Shown: piece after piece, positions 33,625 through 42,412 of the stretch | Position numbering within the stretch: the first letter of the stretch is position 1 | Layout of the letters: every line of letters starts with the position of its first letter | Assembly (NCBI GenBank): GCA_016708345.1 | Contig: JADJFX010000003.1 | Span: forward strand, 434,001-498,000 | Direction of reading: 5' to 3' | DNA: 64,000 nt | Source: Candidatus Rhodoferax bjergmarkensis | GTDB taxonomy: Bacteria; Pseudomonadota; Gammaproteobacteria; Burkholderiales; Burkholderiaceae_C | Notes under the pieces: generated by a model | What the model was told of the DNA's origin: nothing | The model's input: only the letters and a program-made list of their open reading frames with translations | Databases searched by the model: none | Translations under genes and position numbers: made by a program

Positions 33625-36303
33625 ATGGACAATCATTTTCTGGCACCCCTGTTTTCACCCAGCTCGATCGCGGTTTTTGCGGGCAAGGCGGACGACCCCA
33701 GCTCGCAAACGCCGAGCGCGCAGGCCTTGCACAGTGCCCTCAAGGCCCAGCGCTTCACCGGTTCGCTGGTGTTTCTGGACATTCACGTCAGCGGAACCTT
33801 GGCTGACCTGGCCCAGACGCAGGCTGATCTGGCCATCATTGCCTTGCCTGCCGGGGAGGTGGTTTCGGCACTCGAAATCGCTGCGCGCATCAAATGCCAG
33901 GCGGTGCTTGTGCTTTCCAGTGGCATTGGTGCGGCCGATGCTGCCGAGATGCACAAAATTGCGCAACGCGATGGCATTCACCTGCTTGGGCCCAACAGCA
34001 TGGGTTTTCAACGGCCGCATTTGCATCTCAATGCCAGCTCTGCAGGGGCTTTGTCGGCCCAGGGGCCGCTGGCGCTGGTGTCGCAGTCTGGCGCGCTGAC
34101 TTCGTCCATTCTGGATTGGGCGCAAAAAAACGCGGTGGGGTTTTCGACCGTCGTGTCATTGGGGCCGCATACCTCGGTGGACATGGCGCAGGTGCTTGAT
34201 TTTCTGGCCTCTGATGCACGCACCCACAGCATCGTGGTGTACCTGGAAGGCATCAGCAATGCGCGCCGCTTTATGAGCGCACTGCGGGCGGCTGCCAACG
34301 CCAAGCCGGTGGTGGTGCTCAAGGCGTGGCGCAAACCGGCCGGTAACCTGGCGGCACTCACCCATTCCGGCGCCATTGTGGGCAGCGACGATGTGTTTGA
34401 CTCGGCCTTGCGCCGCGCCGGTGCGGTGCGGGTGCGCTCGTTTGTGGAGCTTTTTTCTGCCGCCAAATGCCTGGCCTCGCGTTACCGGCCCGTGGGACGC
34501 CGGCTGGCGATTGTGACCAATGGCGGGGGCCCCGGCGTGCTGGCCGCAGACTGGGTGAGCGAAATCGGTTTGCAGCTGGCCTGTCTGACGCCGGAACAGG
34601 TGCAAGCCTTGCGGCCTCAGTTGTCACCGCTGGCTTCACTGGTTGATCTGATTGACGTTTCGGAAGAAGCGCAGGCCGAGCAGTTCAGGTTGGCCGTCGA
34701 AGCTGCTGGCCAGGCGCGTCAGATGGACGGCATTTTGGTCATCTATTCGCCCAAAAGCGGTGTTGACAGCGTCAGCATTGCCCATGCCATGGTGGCGGTC
34801 AAAAAGCAGCTTGGCAAACCCTTGCTCACCTGTCTGATGGGCGATGCCAGTGTGGTGGATGCCCGGCTGATTCTGACGCAGGCCGCCATACCCACCTTTC
34901 GAACGCCCGAGGCTGCGGTGGGTGCTTTTGGCAACATTGCCTCTTTCTACCAAAACCAGCAGCTGCTGCAGCAGACGCCGCCGCCCTTGTCCGATCTGGC
35001 CAAGCCAGACATAGAAGGTGCGCGCATGCTCATTGAGAGCGTGCTGGCCGAGCGCCGCAAGGTGTTGACGGAGATGGAATCGAAGGCACTGCTGGCGGCG
35101 TTTCATATTCCCGTGACCAAAACCATATTGGCGCGCAGCGTGACTGAAGCCATCATGATCGCCACCCAGCTCGGGTTTCCGGTGGCGCTCAAAATTGACT
35201 CGCCTGACATCAGCCACAAGTCCGACGTGCAGGGCGTGGCCCTCAATATTTTCAATGCGGTCGGCGTGCGCGATACCTACAACGACATGATTGCAGCGGT
35301 GACCCGCTTGCAGCCGCAGGCGCGCATCAATGGTGTCACCATTCAGAACATGTCGAGTCAGAAACGGGGGCGCGAAATTTGCATCGGCCTGGTCACCGAT
35401 GACCCATTTGGTCCGGTGATAGCCTTCGGTGCTGGCGGCACCATGATCGAGCTGATCAATGACCGCGCCATGGAACTGCCGCCTTTGAACCAGTTTTTGG
35501 CGCGCCGCCTGATTGAACGTTCCCGCGTGGCCGAGACGCTGGGTGAGTGGCGTGGTGCTGCGCCCGTTCACATGGAGGCGCTGGAGCAGGTGTTGCTGCG
35601 GGTGTCGGAGATGGTGTGCGAGCTGCCGCAGTTGCGGGAGATGGACATCAACCCCATCATCGTGGACGAGTCCGGTGCTGTGGCGGTGGATGCACGCATC
35701 GTGATCGACAGCACGCCGCCGTCGGCCCACAACTACAGCCACTTGGCGATCTTGCCCTACCCTTCAAAGCACGAGCAAATTTGGCCGATGCCGGGCGGTG
35801 GCGACTACACAGTGCGACCCATTCAGCCGGACGATGCCACCATGCTGCAGGATTTTGTGCGCCAACTTTCACCCGAGAGCCGTTATTTCCGTTTTGTATC
35901 GAGCATGCAGGAGTTGCCGCCCAACATGCTGGCGCGCTTCACACTTATCGACTATGACCGCGAAATGGCGCTGGTGGCGGTGATTCGTGAGCGCTGCACG
36001 GGCGTGGACGGCGAGACGAGCGAAGTCGCGCGCATCGTTGGTGTGTCGCGCTACATCACCAACCCGGATCGCACCACCTGCGAGTTTTCATTGGTGGTGG
36101 CGGATGACTTCAAAGGCAAGGGCCTGGGTTCGCGCCTGATGTTGTCCATCATGGACTTTGCCCGCGAAAAAGGCATGACCGAGATGGAGGGGCTGGTGCT
36201 GGCCAACAACCCCAGCATGCTCAAACTCATGAAAAATCTTGGGTTCAAGGCCAAAACCTTTGATGAAGACCCGGATTTCAAGTTGGTAACCCATCCTTTG
36301 TGA
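33625..36303 (+). CDS. ADP-forming acyl-CoA synthetase fused to GNAT acetyltransferase
   Basis: 892 residues: CoA-binding domain (about 1-130), succinyl-CoA-ligase-like domain (with ALTHSGAIVGSDDVFDSALRRAG), ATP-grasp domain near residues 470-700 (FPVALKIDSPDISHKSDVQG), and a C-terminal GNAT domain (from MPGGGDYTVRPIQPDDATML, with GKGLGSRLM as the acetyl-CoA loop). This is the Pat-type protein lysine acetyltransferase architecture; whether the N-terminal part is catalytic or a regulatory acyl-CoA sensor is uncertain. Its end overlaps the convergent diguanylate cyclase by 26 bp. Confidence 0.9.
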   Translation: MDNHFLAPLFSPSSIAVFAGKADDPSSQTPSAQALHSALKAQRFTGSLVFLDIHVSGTLADLAQTQADLAIIALPAGEVVSALEIAARIKCQAVLVLSSGIGAADAAEMHKIAQRDGIHLLGPNSMGFQRPHLHLNASSAGALSAQGPLALVSQSGALTSSILDWAQKNAVGFSTVVSLGPHTSVDMAQVLDFLASDARTHSIVVYLEGISNARRFMSALRAAANAKPVVVLKAWRKPAGNLAALTHSGAIVGSDDVFDSALRRAGAVRVRSFVELFSAAKCLASRYRPVGRRLAIVTNGGGPGVLAADWVSEIGLQLACLTPEQVQALRPQLSPLASLVDLIDVSEEAQAEQFRLAVEAAGQARQMDGILVIYSPKSGVDSVSIAHAMVAVKKQLGKPLLTCLMGDASVVDARLILTQAAIPTFRTPEAAVGAFGNIASFYQNQQLLQQTPPPLSDLAKPDIEGARMLIESVLAERRKVLTEMESKALLAAFHIPVTKTILARSVTEAIMIATQLGFPVALKIDSPDISHKSDVQGVALNIFNAVGVRDTYNDMIAAVTRLQPQARINGVTIQNMSSQKRGREICIGLVTDDPFGPVIAFGAGGTMIELINDRAMELPPLNQFLARRLIERSRVAETLGEWRGAAPVHMEALEQVLLRVSEMVCELPQLREMDINPIIVDESGAVAVDARIVIDSTPPSAHNYSHLAILPYPSKHEQIWPMPGGGDYTVRPIQPDDATMLQDFVRQLSPESRYFRFVSSMQELPPNMLARFTLIDYDREMALVAVIRERCTGVDGETSEVARIVGVSRYITNPDRTTCEFSLVVADDFKGKGLGSRLMLSIMDFAREKGMTEMEGLVLANNPSMLKLMKNLGFKAKTFDEDPDFKLVTHPL

Positions 36304-38005
36304 GCGGGGCGTCGCCCCCTTTGGAATCACAAGCCATGCTGTTAAAAAATCTGAAATTGGCGCGGCCGCTTTGTTTGGCCTGGTACATGGCGGTGTCGGC
36401 CAGTTTCATCAGGTCGTCCACGTTGGTGGCATCGTCAGGGTAAATGCTGATGCCGATGCTGGGTGTACTGGTGGCGCTTTGGCCTTCAATCTCATAGGGC
36501 GGCGTAAGAGCTTCCAGCAGCTTGCTGGCCAAGGTGCTGATGTCTTCTCTCCCTTGGGCGTCCGGCACCAGAATGATGAATTCATCGCCACCAAGCCGGG
36601 CCACAGTGTCCACGGCGCGCACACAGGTTTTGGCCCGCTTGGCCACGGCTTTCAGGAGTTGGTCCCCGGCGCTGTGGCCTAAGGAGTCATTGACGTGTTT
36701 GAAGTGGTCTAGGTCAAGGTAGATCAGGCCCACCTTGGTGCCCAGCCGGATCGCCCGTTCCACCGCTTGTTCCATCCTGTCGAGCAGCAGGCTGCGGTTG
36801 GGCAGGCCGGTCAGCGCATCGTAGTGGGCGAGTTGATCGAGCCGCTCTTCGAGGGTGTGACGCTCCGAATTGTCGAAAAAGATACCGACATAGTTAGTCA
36901 ATGCGCCGCTTGAATTTTTGATGGCACTGATGGACAGGTATTTGGGGTAGATGCTGCCGTCCTTGCGCCGGTCCCATACATCGCCGTGCCAGTGGCCTGT
37001 TGCCGTGATGGTTTTCCACATCTGCTCATAAAAAGTTGGCTCATGCCTTCCTGATTGCAGGATGCGCGGGTTTTGTCCCAATGCTTCGTCGCGGCTGTAG
37101 CCTGTGAGTTGTGTAAACGCCCGGTTGACGGAAATGATGCTGCCTTTTGCATCCGTGACCACAATCGCGTGTGCAGTGGCCTCGAAGGCCCTGATGTAAA
37201 GCGAGGTTTGCTTTTCCTCGCGCAGCAGCTGCGTCACATCATTGCCAATCAGGATGCTGCCCATGGCGCGGCCAGCGGTGTCGCGCCAGACCACGGCATG
37301 CCATGCAATGTGGCGGGTCTGACCGTCGTGCGTGCGCAATTCGGACTGAAACTCGGTGGGGAAATGTGTGTTTTGCGTGCCCCCCGGATACAGCTGCTCC
37401 TGCAAAGTGTGGTCACAACAGCCCAAGCGGCTATCAAATAGGCGGGCGTTGATCAGTTCAGCAGCGCTGCATTGCAACAGCTCGCGCAGTGCGTCATTTG
37501 CAAATTGCACGCGTCCTTGCAGATCCAGCGTCGCCGCGATAAGCCGGGTTTGCTTGAGCAGGGGAAACACGTTTTGCACGACGCGTTCCATTTCCACGTC
37601 ACCCACCTTGTCGGGCGTGATTTCAAAGCACAATGCCAGGTGGCCTGTGAATTCATCAGCTGGTGTGGTGTGGGGAATGCCATGGCTCATGAGCCAGCAA
37701 TAAATGCCATCTTCCCGCAGGTAGCGGAACTTCAGCTGAAACGGTTTTTGCTCTAGGTGAGCCTCATCGAGCCCTTGGACAAGCACTTCCCGGTCATGGG
37801 CATGCACCAGCTCCAGCCAGCCCTTGCCCAGCTCTTGCAAGCGCGCCCTGCCAGTGAAGCGGGTCCACGAGGGGCTGACAAAATGGCATAAACCGGCGGC
37901 GTCACTGGTCCAAAGCAAAACATTGGCCGGACAAGCCATGAAGTGAAAGCTCCCGTCGGTGCCTGTGGTGGGTGCCGGATTGGTCTCGGCGCTACGGTCG
38001 TGCAT
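36278..38005 (-). CDS. PAS-PAS-PAS-GGDEF diguanylate cyclase
   Basis: A 575-residue soluble signalling protein that makes c-di-GMP. Three PAS-like modules cover about residues 25-140, 150-270 and 275-400 (the last: AFEATAHAIVVTDAKGSIIS ... FTQLTGYSRDEALGQNPRIL), each a possible redox or ligand sensor. The GGDEF domain follows (ALTGLPNRSLLLDRMEQA, LIYLDLDHFKHVND) with an intact RLGGDEF active site and an RAVD inhibitory (I) site five residues upstream. Convergent overlap with the acyl-CoA synthetase gene. Confidence 0.92.
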   Translation of the reverse strand: MHDRSAETNPAPTTGTDGSFHFMACPANVLLWTSDAAGLCHFVSPSWTRFTGRARLQELGKGWLELVHAHDREVLVQGLDEAHLEQKPFQLKFRYLREDGIYCWLMSHGIPHTTPADEFTGHLALCFEITPDKVGDVEMERVVQNVFPLLKQTRLIAATLDLQGRVQFANDALRELLQCSAAELINARLFDSRLGCCDHTLQEQLYPGGTQNTHFPTEFQSELRTHDGQTRHIAWHAVVWRDTAGRAMGSILIGNDVTQLLREEKQTSLYIRAFEATAHAIVVTDAKGSIISVNRAFTQLTGYSRDEALGQNPRILQSGRHEPTFYEQMWKTITATGHWHGDVWDRRKDGSIYPKYLSISAIKNSSGALTNYVGIFFDNSERHTLEERLDQLAHYDALTGLPNRSLLLDRMEQAVERAIRLGTKVGLIYLDLDHFKHVNDSLGHSAGDQLLKAVAKRAKTCVRAVDTVARLGGDEFIILVPDAQGREDISTLASKLLEALTPPYEIEGQSATSTPSIGISIYPDDATNVDDLMKLADTAMYQAKQSGRANFRFFNSMACDSKGGDAPLTKDGLPT

Positions 38006-38062
38006 GTTGTTTCATCGGCATAGTTGCAAGTCGGCTTTGCTCCATCCTACGCGAACCCTCGT

Positions 38063-39211
38063 TCAGTAGCTGCCGGGCAACAAAATGTCCTGATCTATCG
38101 TGTTGATGTCCGTGCGTCCGCAAAACGCCATGGTGATGTCCATTTCCTTGTGCAAAATTTCCAGCGCTTGCTTCACACCGGCCTGGCCCAAGGCCCCCAA
38201 ACCGTAGATGTAGGCCCGTCCGATGTAGGTGCCGCGTGCGCCCAGAGCCTTGGCCTTGAGCACGTCTTGCCCTGAGCGGATGCCGCCGTCCATGTGCACC
38301 TCAATGGCTTTGCCCACCGCGTCCACAATGGCGGGTAGGGCGCGAATGCTGCTTTGGGCCCCGTCGAGCTGGCGACCCCCGTGGTTGGAAACAATCAAAG
38401 CGTCAGCGCCGGAGTTGATGGCCAGTTTGGCATCCTCCACGTCCTGAATGCCTTTGAGAATCAGCTTGCCGCCCCAGCGCTTCTTGATCCACGCCACATC
38501 ATCCCAGTCCAGCGTCGGGTCGAACTGCTTGGCCGACCATTCGGACAGCGAGCCCATGTCGTCCACACCACTCACGTGCCCCACGATATTGCCAAAAGCA
38601 CGCCGTTTCGTGCCCAGCATGCCCAAGCTCCAGCGTGGTTTGCCCATCATGTTGATGAGGTTGGACAGGGTCGGCTTGGGTGGCGCACTCAATCCGTTTT
38701 TCAGATCTTTGTGGCGTTGCCCCAGAATTTGCAGGTCCAGCGTCAGCACCAGCGCAGAGCAGTTGGCGGCCCGGGCGCGCTCAATCAGGCGTTCGATAAA
38801 ACCCCGGTCGCGCACCACGTAAACCTGAAACCAGAACGGATGGTTTCCGGTGGCGGCGGCTACGTCTTCGATCGAGCAGATGCTCATGGTGGAAAGCGTG
38901 AACGGCACGCCAAAGGCCTTGGCCGCACGCGCGGCCAGAATTTCACCATCGGCGTGCTGCATGCCGGCAAGGCCCACAGGGGCCAGTGCCACCGGCATGC
39001 TCACAGGCTGCCCCACCATGGTGCTGGCGGTGCTGCGGTTTTCCATATTGATGGCCACCCTCTGGCGAAACTTGATGGTTTGAAAATCGGCCTCGTTGGC
39101 GCGGTAGGTGCTTTCGGTCCAGGAGCCAGAATCTGCGTAGTCGTAAAACATGCGGGGCACACGCTTTTGCGCCAGCACGCGCAAGTCTTCAATGTTGGTA
39201 ATCACTGACAT
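38063..39211 (-). CDS. FMN-dependent alpha-hydroxy-acid oxidase/dehydrogenase (LldD family)
   Basis: A 382-residue TIM-barrel flavoprotein oxidising L-lactate or a related alpha-hydroxy acid. FMN and active-site signatures are SNHGGRQLDGAQ (with the catalytic histidine) and the IEVHMDGGIRSGQDVLKAKALGA phosphate-binding region. Start MSVITNIEDLRVLAQKRVPRMFYDY is family-typical. Substrate not certain: L-lactate and mandelate enzymes share these residues. Confidence 0.9.
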   Translation of the reverse strand: MSVITNIEDLRVLAQKRVPRMFYDYADSGSWTESTYRANEADFQTIKFRQRVAINMENRSTASTMVGQPVSMPVALAPVGLAGMQHADGEILAARAAKAFGVPFTLSTMSICSIEDVAAATGNHPFWFQVYVVRDRGFIERLIERARAANCSALVLTLDLQILGQRHKDLKNGLSAPPKPTLSNLINMMGKPRWSLGMLGTKRRAFGNIVGHVSGVDDMGSLSEWSAKQFDPTLDWDDVAWIKKRWGGKLILKGIQDVEDAKLAINSGADALIVSNHGGRQLDGAQSSIRALPAIVDAVGKAIEVHMDGGIRSGQDVLKAKALGARGTYIGRAYIYGLGALGQAGVKQALEILHKEMDITMAFCGRTDINTIDQDILLPGSY

Positions 39212-39336
39212 GGCATTTCCAGAAATTTTTATGCATGAATGGCTCCAGATGGTATAGGCTGACGGTGTCTGCGCCGTGAATTCTGGGGAATACCTGAAGG
39301 GATGAAGCGAGCTTGGTAGTGAAAGTTAACGAAATC

Positions 39337-39693
39337 ATGAGCATTCCAAAGTCATCGCCAGAGTCGTCAAGCGTGAGTGCACCGGTGGGGCTGCATGGCA
39401 AACCACAGCCGCCGTGGCTGGCCCCGATCATGGCGGGCATGCACCGGGAAAAGATCCGCATGCGTGAGGAGTTGGGGCGCTTGAAAGGCGCTTTGCCTTT
39501 GCTCATGAAGCAGCGAAACGGTGGCCGCTGGACGCCTGAAGAACGCCTGGAACTTCGCGCCATGTTGCGTGCAGCCTCCGCCGTGAGTCCCTACCTGTTG
39601 ATTTGGGTCTTGCCCGGCTCTGTTTTTTTGCTGCCTTTGCTGGCCTGGCACTTGGATACCCGCAGAAAGCGCCGCGAGGCCAAGAAGCCCTGA
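39337..39693 (+). CDS. Small LETM1-like membrane-associated hypothetical protein
   Basis: 118 residues: a charged N-terminal part (HREKIRMREELGRLKGALPLL), and a C-terminal hydrophobic span ending in a basic tail (WHLDTRRKRREAKKP). The segment YLLIWVLPGSVFLLPLLAW faintly recalls the LETM1 ribosome-binding fold seen in proteobacterial orphan proteins; this is not firm. Start set at ATG 39337. Confidence 0.6.
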   Translation: MSIPKSSPESSSVSAPVGLHGKPQPPWLAPIMAGMHREKIRMREELGRLKGALPLLMKQRNGGRWTPEERLELRAMLRAASAVSPYLLIWVLPGSVFLLPLLAWHLDTRRKRREAKKP

Positions 39694-39747
39694 TTCCGGG
39701 TGTGCTGCACTGCAGCATGTGTTGCTCCCGACCACTAGAATCAGAGC

Positions 39748-41106
39748 ATGTCACTTCTCTCAAGACGGTTCAGGTCAGCGGTTTGCGGTTTGCTTGTGTT
39801 GTTTTTATGCAATGCCATGGCGCAAACCGCTGCAAGCACCGCCGCGGGCACTGGCGAGGAGCAGCGCGCTGTGCCGCAGGGCGCACCCCTATCCCATGCT
39901 GCCCAGCGCGCCTACCAGAACGCGCGCGACAAGCTGGTACAAATCCGCACTTTGCTGCGCAACAGCAACACCCAGTCCAGCGTCGGGTCTGGGTTTTTTG
40001 TTTCGCGTGATGGCCTCATCATCACCAATTTCCATGTGGCCAGCAAGTTGGCGCTGGAGCCTGAGCGTTACCGTGGTGTTTATGTGCCGGTGGACGGCAA
40101 CCAGGGCGAAGTGGAACTGTTGGGATTTGATGTGGCGCACGATCTGGCTTTGCTGCGGATCAAGGACACAGGAGCAGAGCGGGCGTCGCTTAACTTTCGC
40201 AGCAAGGCGCTGGTGCTGGCGCAAGGTGAACGTCTTTATTCGCTGGGCAACCCGTTGGACATTGGCTTTGCCGTGACCGAAGGCACCTACAACGGGCTGG
40301 TGCAGCGCAGTTTTTACCCGCGCCTGTTTTTTGGCGGTGCCATCAATCCTGGCATGAGTGGTGGACCGGTGCTGGACGAAGGCGGGCAGGTGATCGGAGT
40401 CAATGTGTCGAAACGCATGGACGGTGAGTTGCTCAGTTTCCTGGTGCCCGCCGAATTTGCGCAGGCGCTGGTGCAGCGTGCAGCCGCCCTGGAGCCGATT
40501 AAAAGCAAAGCGCAGGCCGAGGTGACGCGCCAGTTGATGGCGCACCAGGAGCTGGTGACCCAGCGCTTCCTGTCCACCGCGTTCAAAATGCAAAAGCATG
40601 GCCCGTACAGCGTGCCGGTGCCGGACGATGCGCTGGCGCGATGCTGGGGCAGTGTGCGTGACGCTGACTTCAAGGCGTTTGACATGGTGCGCACCAATTG
40701 CCAGCTTGACAGCCAGGTCTTTGCCGGTGAATCCACCACCGGTTTCATACGCCTGTTTTACGAAGCGTATGACGCACCCAAGTTCAGCGCCTTGCGCTTT
40801 GCCCGCATGTATTCCGACAGCATGGGCAACGAGCGCTTTGCCATGCGTGCCACCAACCGCATTACGGCTGCCGAGTGTTCTGAACGCTATATCGACCGTG
40901 AGGGCATGGCCATGCGGGCGGTGGTGTGCATGAGCGCTTACCGCCGTTTGCGCGGTTTGTATGACGTATCCGTGCTGGTGACCTCCCTGAACCGGCCCAC
41001 CCAGGGTGTACAAGGCCGGCTGGATGCGCAGGGTGTGAGTTTTGATAACGCGCTGGCGCTGTCAGCCTATTACCTGAACGGCTTCAAGGCGGAGGCAGGC
41101 CGATGA
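39748..41106 (+). CDS. Secreted trypsin-like serine protease (S1C/HtrA type, no PDZ)
   Basis: A 452-residue protein with an N-terminal signal peptide (SAVCGLLVLFLCNAMAQ). The catalytic triad is visible: His in ITNFHVASK, Asp in HDLALLRI, and Ser in NPGMSGGPV. The ~200 residues after the protease domain are not recognised and are not a PDZ. The protein is probably periplasmic. The stop overlaps the start of the FHA gene (ATGA at 41103), so the two are translationally coupled. Confidence 0.88.
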   Translation: MSLLSRRFRSAVCGLLVLFLCNAMAQTAASTAAGTGEEQRAVPQGAPLSHAAQRAYQNARDKLVQIRTLLRNSNTQSSVGSGFFVSRDGLIITNFHVASKLALEPERYRGVYVPVDGNQGEVELLGFDVAHDLALLRIKDTGAERASLNFRSKALVLAQGERLYSLGNPLDIGFAVTEGTYNGLVQRSFYPRLFFGGAINPGMSGGPVLDEGGQVIGVNVSKRMDGELLSFLVPAEFAQALVQRAAALEPIKSKAQAEVTRQLMAHQELVTQRFLSTAFKMQKHGPYSVPVPDDALARCWGSVRDADFKAFDMVRTNCQLDSQVFAGESTTGFIRLFYEAYDAPKFSALRFARMYSDSMGNERFAMRATNRITAAECSERYIDREGMAMRAVVCMSAYRRLRGLYDVSVLVTSLNRPTQGVQGRLDAQGVSFDNALALSAYYLNGFKAEAGR

Positions 41107-42161
41107 CCTGCGAAAACACGGTGGTGATGCCGGTTGATACGCAGTCGCTGACCGCAGCCGACTTGCAAGGCGGTGCGCCTTTGCTGGGCTTGATTGAGGT
41201 GGTGGATGCCAGCGGCAGTGCTGTTGCGCGCTTGGGCATCACACGTTGGCCCGTAGTGGTGGGGCGCGATCTGACGGCCGACCTGGTGCTGAGCGACCCC
41301 CATGTGGCACCCGAGCATTTGCGCATTGAGTCATCTGCCACTGGCCGCACTGGGGTGGTACAGGTGCTGCAGACCATCAATGGGGTGCGGCAAGGCAGAA
41401 AGCATTACGAGGCGGGTCAGTTTTTTGCTTGGCCAGTCGGCGAAGACATCGTGATGGGTCACTTGCGGCTGAGGCTGCGGTTGGCCGACATGCCGCTGGA
41501 GCCGGAGCAGTCACTGACCACGATCCCTTGGCGAACGGTTGGGTCCACCGTGGCGCTGGTGCTGGCCATGGTCACCTTGGCGCTGGTTCAGTCTTGGCTC
41601 AAGGTCAGTGAGCCAGAGAAGTTTGCCCAAGTTGCCGTCGCCGTGGTGGGTGCTCTGCTCGGCGGCCTGGCCCTGTGGGCTGGTTTGTGGGCTCTGGCGA
41701 CCAGGTTGTTTACCGGGCGGGCCCAGTTTTGGCGGCACGTGCGCATTGTGGGGGTGGTGTCGCTGGTGGAGTCATTTGTATCGGGCCTGGGCTACCTGCT
41801 GGCCTTCGTTTTTTCACTGGAAAGTCTGTCGCACTTTAACTTTTTGCTGAGCGCGCCGGTGGTGGCCATTGGCATCGCTTTTCAGTTGCTGGTGATCGCG
41901 CCGCAGCGCGGACGCACGCTGATGAGTACGGTGGCGGTTACCACGCTGGTGCTTGTGTTTGCTTTTATGGGGACCAACTGGTTGCAAAACAAGCGCTGGA
42001 CCAACCAGTTGTACCTGTCGGCATTGTTCCCGCCATCATGGCGTCTGGCACCGACCGTGCCGGTCAGCCAATTTTTGCGCGAGGCGGGCACCCTGCGCCA
42101 GCGACTCGATCAGCGCCTGAAAGACCAGTCAGAGGAGCGCAGTGATGGCGAGGACGAGTAG
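41103..42161 (+). CDS. FHA-domain polytopic membrane protein
   Basis: 352 residues: an N-terminal FHA-like domain (about 45-135, VVVGRDLTADLVLSDPHVAPEHLRI), followed by several membrane spans (from TVGSTVALVLAMVTLALV on) and a charged C-terminal tail. FHA domains bind phosphothreonine peptides and are normally cytoplasmic. Its coupling to a secreted protease suggests a membrane-spanning signalling or quality-control pair; this is inference. Confidence 0.8.
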   Translation: MTCENTVVMPVDTQSLTAADLQGGAPLLGLIEVVDASGSAVARLGITRWPVVVGRDLTADLVLSDPHVAPEHLRIESSATGRTGVVQVLQTINGVRQGRKHYEAGQFFAWPVGEDIVMGHLRLRLRLADMPLEPEQSLTTIPWRTVGSTVALVLAMVTLALVQSWLKVSEPEKFAQVAVAVVGALLGGLALWAGLWALATRLFTGRAQFWRHVRIVGVVSLVESFVSGLGYLLAFVFSLESLSHFNFLLSAPVVAIGIAFQLLVIAPQRGRTLMSTVAVTTLVLVFAFMGTNWLQNKRWTNQLYLSALFPPSWRLAPTVPVSQFLREAGTLRQRLDQRLKDQSEERSDGEDE

Positions 42162-42412
42162 CTCACGGGTGCCTTGACCGCAGTCGCTGGAAAATAAGGG
42201 GGAAAATAAGGCTTTGCGCATATGGAACGGGCGCTGGCAGCTACTAAATTTATAGCATTTGATGCCCCGAATCACGCCCTTGGGTGCTCCGCCAGATGGG
42301 TCAGTGATTTGAAATTTACGGCTTGAAGGCCTTTACGTCGCCATCGGAACCTATGCCCAGCAAATAGACCAAGGCTGCTTTTAACAGGAGGTGTCCTAGA
42401 TCTGCAATCCGC
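42162..42412. other. Intergenic region with one repeat copy
   Basis: 251 bp between convergent FHA and gabD. Only repeat copy 5 (42200-42275, reverse orientation) is recognised. Confidence 0.6.
42200..42275 (-). repeat. Dispersed repeat, copy 5
   Basis: On the minus strand reads GCTATAAATTTAGTAGCTGC, spacer, CGCCCGTTCCATATGCGCAA then AGCCTTATTTTCC. Diverged but recognisable. Confidence 0.75.

Noticed and set aside
34636..35742. A 368-codon open frame antisense to the acyl-CoA synthetase gene
   Set aside because: Shadow of the real gene; no motif or ribosome-binding site.
39889..41013. A 374-codon antisense frame over the serine protease
   Set aside because: Shadow in a GC-rich gene; the plus-strand protease has signal peptide and catalytic triad.
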